From Nelumbo lutea (taxonomy: Eukaryota; Streptophyta; Magnoliopsida; Proteales; Nelumbonaceae), in the NCBI GenBank assembly GCA_022828595.1, contig JAKGHH010000007.1:36580356-36644355 (forward strand): a stretch of 64,000 bases of DNA, given 5' to 3'. Every line of letters begins with the position of its first letter. The first letter of the stretch is position 1. A program made the translations under genes and the position numbers. Positions 1 to 11,389 of this stretch are shown here, one piece after another. The notes under the pieces are model-generated. The model was not told the DNA's origin and did not search any database. It saw nothing but the letters and a program-made list of their open reading frames with translations.

Positions 1-50
1 CATAAAAATACTTTTGTAAAAATACTTTGCTTTTGTAAAACACTCTAATG

Positions 51-120
51 TTATTCATTCTTGCCAAGAATGAGCAAGAATTAAGAGAATGATGCCTACA
101 ATAGTGAACCAAACATGACC
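51..120. repeat. MITE-like repeat, copy A
   Basis: Shares TATTCATTCTT, AAGAATTAAGAGAATGA and GTGAACCAAACATGACC with 4513-4591. It probably belongs to a small non-autonomous DNA element whose other end I cannot fix. Confidence 0.4.
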
Positions 121-3100
121 GTAATTTTTATAAAATTACTTTTATAAAAGTGCTTTCGAGAAAATGTTTTCATAAGTGTTTTTATACTGGTCCAAAATAT
201 TCATTGGATTGGATTGGACCTGGTCCGTTTATAATGGACTCACAGTGAACTGGCTCGGATTGGACCAAATCCAGTCCAATTGATACCCCTACATACAACA
301 CTCGATGGCAAATATATCATGGAATCATGTGGGCCCCACATCAATAACACAATATGAAAAAGACAAAAAAGCTTGAAAAGATTTTGTAGTTTGTTGCATT
401 AAAAAAATATATAAAAAATGAAAAGAATCAATGTATGACATCAAAATTATTTACTTTTCATAATTTTGAAGGGGTTTCTCTCTCTCCAGGTTGGATTGAA
501 GGGGTCTCTCTCTCTCCAAAATTATTTACTTTCACTACTAAGCAAACTGATTTCTCATCACGTTTCCTTCTTCCCTCATTTTGATCAATTACAAAACCAT
601 TGATAGTCTGATACTCGGTTATGGTAAGGGAAGGCTAACTTGTTTCCGTAGTGATCCTAAGTTGATCATGAATGTGATGAGTTAACTCATCATCTATATA
701 TCATTCAACCATGTAACCGATGCATCTATTCATTAATATATAAGTACATATTCAATGCCATTGATGTATATGCCAGTATGCATTTTCCATCAATGCATAT
801 ATATGCATCCATACATGTATATGCAGTAAGAAATACTTTTGATATTAAAGCTGGAAGCAATGACAGATTCCTGGAGATGTGGTGGCGAATAGAAAAAGTA
901 GCTACAAAGTATCTCTAATATTCTGAATGAAATCCATCCTTCTTACACCTATAATTTCCAAAAGATAAATCTTACTTACGGACTATGGGAACACCAAGCT
1001 AGCTAATCCTGGCTTTATACTCTCTTCCATGCAGCTATCTAGCAAGCTTACATTACTCTCTCAAATCTTTATGGAGTTTTTCTCCCAGATCATCATCAAA
1101 TACTGTTGAGTTAGGAGTGATTACTTTGCATCCTGAGGTTTAGATTTAGAAAACCATGAGCATGACAATCTAATCCTTTGGATGTAGGTTACCTCTTCCT
1201 CACCAACACTTAATATATGGTGCCATGCATCAATGCACACTCAAGTCTCCTGCACCACCCAAAGAATCTCTAATTTGTGCTGCATATGTTGGTACGTGCA
1301 TGGTTTAGTACACAGCAAACCCTTTTGCTTATAATTAGATTTAAATCTAATGTACTTGGTACAATAGATTCTAGTGTATTGGTATTGATGACGTAGGTGA
1401 GAGATCATGTGAATGATGGGTCCCCTGACAAGCAATAAGCCAATATTGCTTGTTATCTTCAAAACTAGCATTTTAATTTTAAGATTTCAAGTAGTAGGTT
1501 GAATTATCTTCAATTCCTGAGATCTACTAAGGCTGTTATTGGTTTCTGAAATGAGTAAGAAAAGAAAAGTTGTGGGATGATCCTTAAAATTTCCATTACT
1601 TTTTTTTCCTCATTCTTTTTATGTAGGTTGGTAGACCATTCTTCCCCCCTGGAATATCCTCATGAATTCAAAACATCCTCAACAAACATATTTACATCAT
1701 TTTATTTGAATAAATCTGTACTCACCTTTTGCACTCTTATCAAACTTACATGTCAACTTTACATAAAAACAAACGCAAATTGCAAAAATTAATAGGAAAA
1801 AACTTCAGTCCCATTGCAAGACTTCCCCAGTGGAATCCATCACTAGCAATGTACCCTGATGTTAGGCTAGGCATTAAATAGTCTGGGTCCCATTACAAGA
1901 CTTCAATCACTCTTCAGTCTTCCCCTAACAGGACTGGTATCAGAACCCGTATCCCCTAACATCAATAGCAAGATGTTTTCTTCAGACAAGAAAAAGAGAT
2001 AATTCGGTTTCCCAACTACATAGACCACCACTGGAAACTGATTTGTGGGGGATAAATTCAGAACCTTTAACACTAAAACATAATATAGACTTACAACCCA
2101 AAATTCTTTATTACACTTAACTTCTTCAGTTCTCCCACTCCCCCCTTTGCAGATTTGAAATGCATGCCATCTTCTCGACTGCCTGTTGGACAAAGTAGAA
2201 TAACATTTAGATAAAGACCCATCTCCTGATGTGAGGTAGATCAATCAGCATGAATCATGAATATATCTGTATACATCTAGGCCATGATGAGAGAGAAGAA
2301 ATTGGTTTTCCAAATTTTAGTAACAATATTTGGGAAACAAACAAACAATAAGTAGATCATGGAATGAAGTCTAGTAACCTGGTGCAAACACTTCTGTGAT
2401 GGAAAAATCTTTTAATACTCCTAACAGAAGTTACAATTTTGGCTAGAAAACCTCAATACAGAAAATTAGTGAGATAGGGAAAGTTTGGTTTTAGTTTGGC
2501 TGCATTTGATTCCTTGAATTAGTGAGGAAGGGCAAGTTGGGAAAAAGAAAAAAAATTCCTTAGGTTATGGTTTGACAGAAGTAAGAGAAAAAATATAGAA
2601 AGCCAGAGCAAAGACCTATGCCACAAACAGTTTTCAGGTATAGGTCTTACATGTGCATGTGGGGGAGTACAGCTATATTGCATATTTGGACTGGACAAAT
2701 GACATTTTATTGAACTTTTCTAATAAAACAAATTTACCTGAGGTCATTAATGCCTAAGAAAATCTAACAGGACAAATATCACCACAGTTTGTTTTTTTTG
2801 ATAGATGACCACAGTTAGCAAAAGATTAGTCATACTTGATTACATTTGGAAATGAATAATAGAATTGAACATGGAGCTATTCAAACCTAAGTAAACCCAG
2901 AAATTATATGCTTGAACCAACCCTTTGAATCAGAATTTAAAACCACACCAACTCCTCATATGGCAACCTCACCAGTAGGAAACTTTTGAGATCACACCCA
3001 AAACCCAATAACATGAAGCCCAAAGGTGAATCCTACCTCACTTTGGACATTAGAAAAAAAAAAAAAATCTCCCCTTCACCTTCGCCTAGACTTGGTCTTA

Positions 3101-4319
3101 ATTAACCAAAATAGGACAAGCATAACATGATCATGGTAGAGATTTAAAACCAGTCCAATCAAACCAGCCCTTAGTAAATGAGCTTTCAAATCTACTCAAC
3201 AACTAAGAAATGAGTTAATTTGTCACAACAGGGGGAGCAACTCCAAGTTTTTTTTTTTTTAATTTTTTTGTCTGCAAGGGTTTTAGTTCACTAGCACATT
3301 AAGTTCAAATTTCTGTTGTAATGGACCTATCATCACAATAGCAAGTTGCCTTTTAGTAACCAATTATGGCCTTATGAATCGAAGATTTTCAAGTCAACCG
3401 GTTTATTGTAAAACTGTAAATTGTTATATGTGGATAAAAACATGTGTTTTTAATCAAAGTTATTTTATACACTATGTCACTATCTATGAAATTTATCCTG
3501 TTTTGTCAAAAAACAAACAAGGTTACCAACAAATCTTTTTTGGTTATAAGGACAACAAAGATCAAACAATTCTACTAATTCCTGTTATTTTGTTGCTCTC
3601 AACTGGGGTTGGACAAAATAATTTGTTTCAGTTGCATGCAATAGGTTTGTGTTACTGGAGTGAAGTAGTAGAGCTAGCTCTAAATTAAGGCACGCACCAC
3701 CTTCCTAATTAAAAGTTCAAATCATGACTCATTGGTTTCTAGCAAGGAAATCATAATGGCCCTTGTAGCTTTCTCCCGCCACTGAATGCTGTATCTTGAG
3801 ACTTGGCGTTTGAAAATTCTTGGCATGGGCTGTTACTTTGGAGTTTGGATGAACACTAAATTGGAATACTTAGCTATAGCTAAGATGCCGAATGCCTGAA
3901 ACTATTACAACAATTTGTCACCAAATCACGGTACGTGCCGAATGCTTGAAACTATTATATTTTGAAAATTGAAGCTCTGCCTGAATATTTTGGGGATTTT
4001 GGCTTTGAACATTAAATGATGGATACATAGAGACTAAATACTGACAATTAAACAATTTTACAAATTAAAGACAACATTACCTTCACTGTTAGCTTTGTGA
4101 TGAATACAAATTGCTGGTCGACCTAGAAAAGGGGAAAAAACAGAGCAAGAAATAGATAAGAAGGAGGAGGAGGAGGAGGAGGCATCCAACTTACCTTCAC
4201 TCTTAGCTTCGTTCTCTGTGTGCAGCTTGAGAAGAAGACCGAGAAGAAAAAGAAGAAGAAGAAGAGAGATCGATCTTAGTTTCAAGAGATCGAGATCAAT
4301 CTTAGTCGATTGGTTTTAC

Positions 4320-4343
4320 CAGAGAGAGAGAGAGAGAGAGAGA
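4320..4343. repeat. GA microsatellite
   Basis: Pure AG run within a purine-rich 4160-4350 block that also has GGA and AAG runs. Confidence 0.85.
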
Positions 4344-4512
4344 CGAAAGGTTCAGTCGAGACAAGGGTTCAAACACTTTGAAAAAAGAATGGGGCGGTAG
4401 CATGAATATTTTTCATGCTGCAAAATGTTATATTTTTTGCCCGAGATCCAAGTTTCATTCTTTTCAGAATGAGTCTTACAGCAAGAAATGTTTACCCAAA
4501 CACCCACATCTC

Positions 4513-4591
4513 ATTCATTCTTACCCATTCTTTTCCAAAATCAGTAAGAATTAAAAGAATGAGACCAATGACAGCGAACCAAACATGGCCT
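4513..4591. repeat. MITE-like repeat, copy B
   Basis: Second copy of the repeat at 51-120 (CATTCATTCTT, TAAGAATTAAAAGAATGAG, GCGAACCAAACATGGCC). A palindrome AGCATGAA-TATTT-TTCATGCT lies about 110 bp to the left (4399-4421). Confidence 0.4.
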
Positions 4592-5784
4592 AATGCCCAT
4601 AAAAAATTAAGAGAAAAAGAAAACTTTCTTTGATCCAATTCACAAAATGTAAAAAACCAAGTCAATTGAGGCTCCATAACACCCAATTTGCATATGACAG
4701 TTTTAAAGAAAGAGGGCAAAATCTAGGTACATTTATAGACAGCATAATTCAAACATGAGCTAACCAGTTATGACGTGTGACATCTTAAACATTGTTAGTC
4801 TTTAATGCACACCTTGTTAAACGTGAACCTAAAACTCAAATCTCTTGGGGAAGTTTTTATTGGATTCACATTGACACCTCACAGCGAACGCCCCACAGCA
4901 CATCATTGGAAATATTTCCCAATGGCAAGTACAGGAGGTATTCTCAATGCACACTGAGATGTGCATGTGAGGCACCCGTGGGGGGTTGATGTGATCTCAT
5001 TTTTATTGGAAGGAGATCCCACCTCATAAATCAATGAAAAGTAAATAGACTATGTCATGCCTTTAATGTAATTGATTAAAAATTTAATATAAGGTGTTGT
5101 AAAATTTCAAAATGCTACAGTCGGGCTCAAGGAAGAGCAATCCCCGGAATTTGTTCATTATCTCAGTTTTATTGAACAATCTAGCAGGCAGCTTAGCTCA
5201 GTATTCAGCTACACGGCCCTGGCCATGTCTGTATTGGGTAATAGCCAAGATGCATGTTAGCATTTTAAAACTTTTATGTTTAATTAAACCCAAAAATAAA
5301 ATGAAAAAGAAAGAGAAACACAAGAGAGGTTTGAAACTTTGAATCAACACTTGCTGATATTATCGCCATGCTTGTGTGCCACTTTCAAGGATTCAAAAGG
5401 GATTATTTTTGTGAAACATGAAGTGTAAGAAAATTAAAAGACTGATTAAATTAATTTCAAAATGGGATTTCCAGTTCTTCCACCATTGATCATCTAGGCC
5501 GGACCACAAGTAGAACAAATTCGATTACTAAGGGCACTCCTGGAAGTTGGAGTGTTGGACCAATTTAAATTGTTGAGAGACCTTTCAACAATACCTCTTC
5601 TAGAACCACCAGTCATGCATTATGTAACTGACCAAAAGGAAATGCTTTACATTATTTGGGGTTTTACCTCCCTCACCCCCCTTCTATTTCTCTCTCCAGA
5701 GAAGATAAAGGAATATGGCATCATAGTTAGAGAGGAATAGCAGAACATAATTATTTACATTAGAAAATTGAAAAGATGGGGAAT

Positions 5785-8700
5785 CTACATGATTGAATAT
5801 CCTGGACCACCGCCTCCTTCTGGTACTGTCCACTCAATATTTTGTTTTGGGTCCTTGATATCGCATGCCTGCAAAATTAACAATAGATAATTTTGGAATA
5901 ACCAAATGAATGTGAGATGGTAGGAAAAAAAGATGAAAAATATCAAGAAATGGCAGGAACAGCATGACTGCATATTCAAGGGTTGTCTGGTTGAATATTT
6001 GAATAGTAGACTACTAAATTCTTTCCCCCCTTGAGATTGTGGAGGATGAATTTTCCAATACATGTTGAATAGTTTGACAAAGTAGGGAGGGTGCAGTAAT
6101 ATCATTGGATTTGATTATTTCTTTCCCCTCATGCAGTTAAGATTTTCAAATAGAAAAGGAAAACGGGACTAAAGCTTTCTAAATACTTTACCTACCTTTT
6201 TATTCTATACATGCTTAAATACATGTTGATACAACATGTGATCACCTAAGTTTGTATTCACATAGAGATCCAACTAAAAGATGCCATTTTCATTTGGTCA
6301 CTTGAAAAAAAAATATGATTAACCTGACAATAAACCAGAATAATCTAGGCAAAAGTTAAATAACCTTGCAATGGAGGCAGTTTTGAGCATTGATTTGCAA
6401 CTTTTGCTGGCCTTGCTCATTAATAACATACCTTTGTTTCATGCAAATACCAAAGAAATGTCAGATGGAATCCACAATGTAAGATCACTGGAATCACAAG
6501 ATAAAGTACAGTGCACTCTACTCGTATACGCGTGCAGGGCAGTATCGTGACTCAGGTCCTGCATATTTTGGCAAATTTACACATTCGGGTATTGTTGGGT
6601 CCCTCAGATGAAGATGGGCTGGTTGGTCATGTTCATGGTTTGTGTTGCTCCTAACAGAAAAAAAAAACAAAAAGATATATTATGACCTAAAAAATACAAA
6701 AAGGGAGAGAGAGAGAGAGAGAGAGAGAGAATACAAGGCTTCCCTAGGGGGCTTCATCAAATGTTGACTTAACCAACTGCATGTGCACCATGTGAACAAT
6801 GACACTAAGAAAGTTTTCCTCTTTTGTGGATCCACCAAGTAATACAATCAGATATTCAATCACTTTTTTTTTGGAGTGTATACTAAATTGTATTGAGATG
6901 AAAAATATACAATTTAGAATCATGAAGGAATCAAAGAACATAGTCATCATGGGCTATTGAGACAGCCACAGAGTGACCCAAAATATACAAACAATCAAAA
7001 GGGGCCATCACAAGATAAAAAACTCAGAAGTCAGAACCAAGACAAAAATCATACAAAAGGCATTCTAAATACTCCAATTACTCGTGAAACATAGATTTTT
7101 AGAAGGAAAATAAGAAAAAAGACTTCCTGCAAGGATCTAATCTAAGAAAATCAATCTGGCTTCTGAGGAAGACAGGAAGTCAAAGACCAAACTGGCAATT
7201 TTCATTGTAGAAGTGCTCACATTAATTTTGGGAAACTAATCTCAACCTTTGGGATTAATAAATTTATCTGCTATTAAGATACACCTAAATTAGTAATTAA
7301 CAGCATAGTCAGACTTTATAAAACCATCCAGCTGCTCAACATTCTGGAGTCTTGAATTACTATGCAATAACGATTATATATTGACCAAGCAGAAGATAAT
7401 CCTCAACAGATTCTTGAGCATTAAATTCTAATCACAAATGGAAGATCACCGTCTATTTGTGTTTTCAGCAATAAAAAATCAATGGAATCTGAGAATTATT
7501 GAGAAGAAGAGAAGGAAATAACAGTAGAAGAAACTAGGGGAAGAAGAGAGAAGAGAGTGGAAAGAACACAGCCAATAATGGGGGATAAAGAGACCTCCAC
7601 TTCTTTTAATCTGTCAAGCCAATCAATAACTGTTAAGCTACAAGACTTCTGATTAGTGGCAATAAGAAAAAAAAAAAGAAAAATAAAATAAAAATAAAAG
7701 GCCCATGGCCCATAAGCATAATAAAAGAAAACAAGTAACAAAGGTCCAATAAGAATAAATGCTAAAAGAGGATAGCATTCCAATAATCCAATCTGTCAAC
7801 ACACCTGAAGGGGCTTATAACCCTCCTAGAGGAATGAGACCCTCAGCTTCTTGGCCGGGCCTCTTGTTTCACTATGTTCCTAAATTTGCATGTTCAATCA
7901 TGTATCTTTTTTTTTCCCAATTTAATCGACACATTGTTTTATATTCATTTCTTTGGGGTTTGATTAGAGCATGGTTTGTAATTTCGATATCAATGGGCAT
8001 TTCACCAATGTAGAGATGCAGATATCTCAGAGATATTTTGCTAATTCTGCTAAGATATTTGGAAAATCTAAAATACCAGGAAAGTTTTTTAGAAACACAG
8101 AATTAGTTAATAAATCTTTAACAAATCATTAGAAAAAATATAATTGCACAGCTATAGCAAAGAACTGTATAAATCAAATAGGAGAAAATTAAGAGACTTT
8201 AATAGGTACCTTTCTATATCTCCCTTTTTGCCTTTTAACCACCTTCTCTTCATTTAATATGTCAATTACTTGGCATTTTGACTTTTATCTTTTTTGTTAC
8301 TACAGTTTGGATTATATTGAGAACACTCTTTTGTAGTTATATGCATTTTTCTACTTCTTTTGAATTATAGTGACTTAGTAAGTGAATCATATGAAAATAG
8401 TAAGCCAATTGTCCAGTCACAAATCCTCCATTGGTTCTTTTAGGAAAATACTTTTAAATAATTATGATGATTATAATAAAATATCGGAAGTTTTTAATAA
8501 TATTCTAAAATTTTAAACCTTAAATATATAGTATATCAATGAAATCTGAAATATCGCTGACATATCGACAAAATATCAAAGATATTTGGAAGAAAAGATT
8601 CCCGAAAAATTTCATATCACCACTTAGAAAAAAGGAATATATCAGGGATAATTTGCCAAATATCACTGATATTGTGAACCATGGATTAGAGTAGTGAGAA

Positions 8701-10864
8701 AAGATTAAAGAAAAATGAAAGCAAGAAGGAAGAAAAGAAGAACAATAAGAGAGAAATAGAAGGGGAAGAAAAGACGAAGAGTTAGGGCAGCAAAATTGAG
8801 GGCCATGCTCCATTCATTAAATTATATAATCATGGGAATATTACAAAGATACCCCTGATTATTAGAGAGATAGATATCCCATATGGCATGACAAAAATGC
8901 CCCTGAGTGCATATGAGCTTACTTATCAACACTCACAACACTCCCCCTCAAGATGAGCATAGATGTCAATCATGCCTAGCTTGCCAAGATTGTTTTCCAA
9001 TTTAGATCGAGAAAACTTTTGTTGAGAGAGTCCGCAAATTGATATCCTGACCTAACAAATGGTAAGCAGATTTCACCATTAACCATTCTTTTCCTAATAA
9101 AATGTCTATCAACCTCAATGTGCTTTGTACGGTTATGCTGGACAACATTGAGAGCAATACTTATAGTTGCTTGGTTGTCACAATATAACTTCAGGGAAGT
9201 GTCAAATTGTACCCCAATTTCAATCAACAGGTTCTTCAACCATAATAACTGCGATATTCCATGAGCCAATGCTCAATAGTCTGCCTTTGCACTTGATTGA
9301 GCCATAATAGATTGTTTGTTGCTTCTCCAGAAAAGTGCAATAACCTGAAGTAGATTGTCTATCATCCATTGTATGACATTTGTATGCTGTCTTTGTTTTG
9401 TTTTGCTTTTTTATGAATAATTAGAGTTTTATTAAAATACTTAATGTAAAGACTTTACAATCATTCCTCAGAGGCACGAGCTGCTACCTCTCATACAAAT
9501 AAGAACATATTACAACTGTGCCTTGAATGAAATAGACCTGTCCACCCCTTGTTTAGCCAAAGCATCCGCCATCCCATTTGCTGATCTTCTCACCCATTGT
9601 ATCCTTAAATTCATATTCCTGGTTAGCTAAGTAATTTTTTTTCATTTTACTTCTGTAGCACCAAATTGTCTTTGTTTTGTTTTGTTGGAGTTAGGCATGT
9701 TGTTCGGGGGTGGTGGTGGAGGTTGGAGGTTTGTGGGAGGTTAACATTGTTTTGTATGTTAGGAGTTCTTTTGTTTTCTATGGTTGCTTGATGTAGTTCA
9801 GTCGGAGTTCTTTTTCTCTCGGGTGATAGCTTGTCACCTTTCTGTTGTATTCTCTTTTTTCTCTTATGAAAATTTCTTTTATTATAAAAAAGAGGTTTTC
9901 AATACAGTTTTCTGATGTCATCACACAGACATGATGACATCATCCCTAGCTGAGGTTCTCCAAAACACCAAAAAATGAGCTTCCCCCTGCTCTGATACCA
10001 AGTAGTGAGAAAACATTAAAGAAAAATGAAGGCAAGAAGCAAGAAAAGAATAAGAAAAATAGGAGAGAAGTATGAGAGAAGAAAAGAGGAAGAGTTAGGG
10101 CAGTAAAAGTGAGAACACACCCCATTCATTAGATTATATAGTTGTGGACAAAATTACAAAGATATCCCTGATTGGTAGAGAGATAGATAGCTCATATGGA
10201 ATAACAAAAACGCCCCTGATTACAAACAAGCTTGCATATCAACACTCACAGCAATTAGCAAAATTGTTCAGCATTATTTAGAGACTACAGGCTTCCGAGC
10301 TTGTCAACTTATCTTAATAGCAATAAAACTAATGACAGCCTATGAGTTGGGGGCAAAAAGAAATTATGATCATCAGAAATGGCTGCAGGTCAGATAGCAG
10401 TTTCCGGGTTTCCTGACCTTAGTATTCATCCTAGCACAACTATCATAGATTTTCTCTTCACAAGTCCCAGCTGCCAATGCTACAGACCCAAGGCTGAAAA
10501 AAAGGGTTTTTTTTTTTTTTGGAAAAAAGTCATGATCACAGAAAATGACTTTATGACTGTAGGTCAGATAGCAGTTGGACATGTGGATATCCTGATGTTA
10601 GTAATCCTCCTAGCACAACTATACTAAATTTTTTCTTCAATAGTACCAGTTGCTAATGCTCAACATAAGGCTGAAAAGGTTTTTCATTTTCCTACAACAT
10701 AAATGGATCCAAAGAAGACAATTAAGTAGCTAATAAGAGTTAATGCATATATAGAGGAATAGGTAACCATCGTAACCATCAGACCTGTATAAAGAAGTTG
10801 GAACATCAAATGACACCAGTCCATCTGGCTTTGAGTAGTGAATCGGAGAGTGTACACTTGCAAC
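5785..10864 (-). CDS. ETFQO: ETF:ubiquinone oxidoreductase, last four exons
   Basis: C-terminal part of electron-transfer flavoprotein:ubiquinone oxidoreductase, the mitochondrial inner-membrane flavo-iron-sulphur protein that passes electrons from ETF (branched-chain amino acid, lysine and phytol catabolism) to ubiquinone. Exons: 10864-10785, 6650-6522, 6431-6365 and 5868-5785, 360 nt including the stop. All have AG/GT borders and compatible phases (0, 2, 2, 0). Diagnostic peptides are [59 protein letters not shown] and the terminus [15 protein letters not shown]. The four [4Fe-4S] ligands are present: Cys in RYCPA and the C-x2-C-x2-C cluster. The upstream FAD- and quinone-binding part (over 450 residues in the family) is not visible upstream; 10865-11390 is non-coding and then transposons begin. 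The 4.1-kb intron holds a deleted Copia and a foldback element. The frames are intact, so the truncation is recent, artefactual, or the fragment has been kept as a terminal exon set. Confidence 0.92.
6651..8018. other. ETFQO intron sequence, left of the foldback element
   Basis: Begins (minus strand) at the acceptor with a strong pyrimidine tract at 6651-6675. Otherwise AT-rich and unclassified; no exon-like segment seen. Confidence 0.5.
6703..6730. repeat. GA microsatellite
   Basis: About 13 GA units in the ETFQO intron, 50 bp upstream (minus strand) of the exon starting at 6650. Confidence 0.9.
8019..8676. mobile_element. Foldback/TIR element of about 650 bp
   Basis: The left end (8019-8065, with GATATCTCAGAGATATTTTG) and the reverse complement of the right end (8676-8637, with AATATCAGTGATATTTGGC) align over about 40 bp with a few mismatches, so they form imperfect terminal inverted repeats. 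The interior is AT-rich and non-coding. No clear target duplication was found. Likely a MITE or foldback element in the ETFQO intron. Confidence 0.5.
8690..8940 (-). repeat. 3' LTR of deleted Copia
   Basis: 251 bp, clearly similar to 10001-10253. The target duplication ATTAG lies immediately left. Confidence 0.88.
8945..9300 (-). pseudogene. Copia RNase H C-terminal fragment
   Basis: Reads [40 protein letters not shown] and, after a frame change, [14 protein letters not shown]. These are the C-terminal Ty1/copia RNase H signatures, directly followed by the purine tract and the 3' LTR. Nothing of gag, protease, integrase or RT remains upstream. Confidence 0.85.
9405..9625 (-). mobile_element. 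LINE 3' end fragment (LINE-K)
   Basis: On the minus strand the end of a LINE RNase H reads [20 protein letters not shown], followed by a 3' UTR containing the complement of GAGGCACGAGCTG. Inserted within the deleted Copia interior. Confidence 0.7.
9660..9895 (+). mobile_element. LINE 3' UTR tail, plus strand (LINE-L)
   Basis: G/T-rich non-coding stretch ending in the polyadenylation-like run CTTTTATTATAAAAAAGAG, similar in style to other LINE 3' ends in the window. No coding sequence remains, so assignment rests on the tail and context. Confidence 0.45.
10001..10253 (-). repeat. 5' LTR of deleted Copia
   Basis: 253 bp, starting TGCTGTGAGTGTTGAT on the minus strand. The PBS adjoins at 10000. 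Confidence 0.88.
10361..10690. repeat. Diverged tandem duplication, unit about 150-165 bp
   Basis: 10361-10515 and 10524-10690 share, in order, ATGATCA, GGTCAGATAGCAGTT, CCTAGCACAACTAT, CAGTTGCTAATGCT-like and AAGGCTGAAAA blocks, with substitutions and small gaps. Non-coding, just downstream of the first visible ETFQO exon. Confidence 0.65.
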
Positions 10865-11389
10865 CTGCACATGAGAGAGCAAAGTAATTGATATCTGATA
10901 CAAAAGGCATCTAACTGTTATGTAGAAGCCCAAACAAATGTTAAAAATAATAAAAAAAGACATCAGCATTCATCAAAGGTGCGAATTTACAACTTAATGT
11001 GTTCACTAATGTATCTATAACCTACCCATCCAAGTAGCAAAAGTTTACACAACATACAACTTTCAAACACTTTGTGATTCAAGAAGAATGAATAAAAAAC
11101 TTATAGGCATAATAAGAGACAAACTCATAATTTTATCATTGAATTTTATGAGAAAATCTAAACGAACAAATCAATCTGGTGAAAATCAGCTCCTCAAAGT
11201 TTATATTACAAGCATAAGAAGAAACAAGAGGAGAGAGGTAAATATCCTTTAGATAGACTTTACAAGGGTATGGTAACCCCTGACAATCAATGGGAATAAC
11301 ATCCTAATCAGCAACCAAAAAAAAAAAAAAAAAGAAATTGCTTCATGCTCAATTTTATTGGCCTCAATAGGAGATGAAAAAGCAAGCAA
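10865..11389. other. Non-coding sequence upstream of the first visible ETFQO exon
   Basis: The acceptor TGTGCAG/GTTGCAAG is at 10865. I searched this stretch for the expected preceding ETFQO exon (around the GRSP..LKHGKPDHEAT region) and found none. LINE-M begins beyond. Confidence 0.5.

Larger units (their letters stand above)
1..5784. other. Downstream flank of ETFQO, no convincing gene
   Basis: AT-rich sequence with many short frames, none with a recognisable domain. It holds the MITE-like pair, a purine-rich block at 4160-4350 and a hAT-terminus-like TACCCCTA at about 283-290. A plus-strand frame at 5462-5740 has protein-like composition but one internal stop and no family I know. The 3' UTR and polyadenylation site of ETFQO should lie just below 5785; I could not fix a poly-A signal. 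Confidence 0.5.
8690..10253 (-). mobile_element. Internally deleted Copia with ATTAG target duplication
   Basis: Minus-strand element of 1,564 bp in the large ETFQO intron. LTRs are 10253-10001 and 8940-8690, flanked by a perfect duplication ATTAG (8685-8689 and 10254-10258). The PBS complement GCTCTGATACCA is at 9989-10000; the purine tract (complement CTCCCCCTC) is at 8941-8949. The LTRs begin TG but end CTACT rather than CA. The interior keeps only the RNase H end (about 9300-8945); the rest has been replaced by two short LINE tails in opposite orientations (9405-9625 and 9660-9895). It cannot move on its own. Confidence 0.9.

Noticed and set aside
1903..2244. 113-codon minus-strand frame with an acceptor-like site near 2195
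   Set aside because: Translation in all frames gives nothing I recognise and does not match missing MPK6 or ETFQO exons.
3374..3688. 104-codon plus-strand frame (MNRRFSSQPVYCKTV...)
   Set aside because: No recognisable domain, AT-rich context, no splice or transcript evidence; frames of this size occur by chance.
4058..4400. Ser/Leu-rich and Arg-rich short frames
   Set aside because: Produced by the GGA, AAG and GA repeat block; low complexity, not a gene.
7496..8013. Hydrophobic short frames on both strands in the ETFQO intron
   Set aside because: AT-rich intron sequence, no homology to any membrane protein I know.
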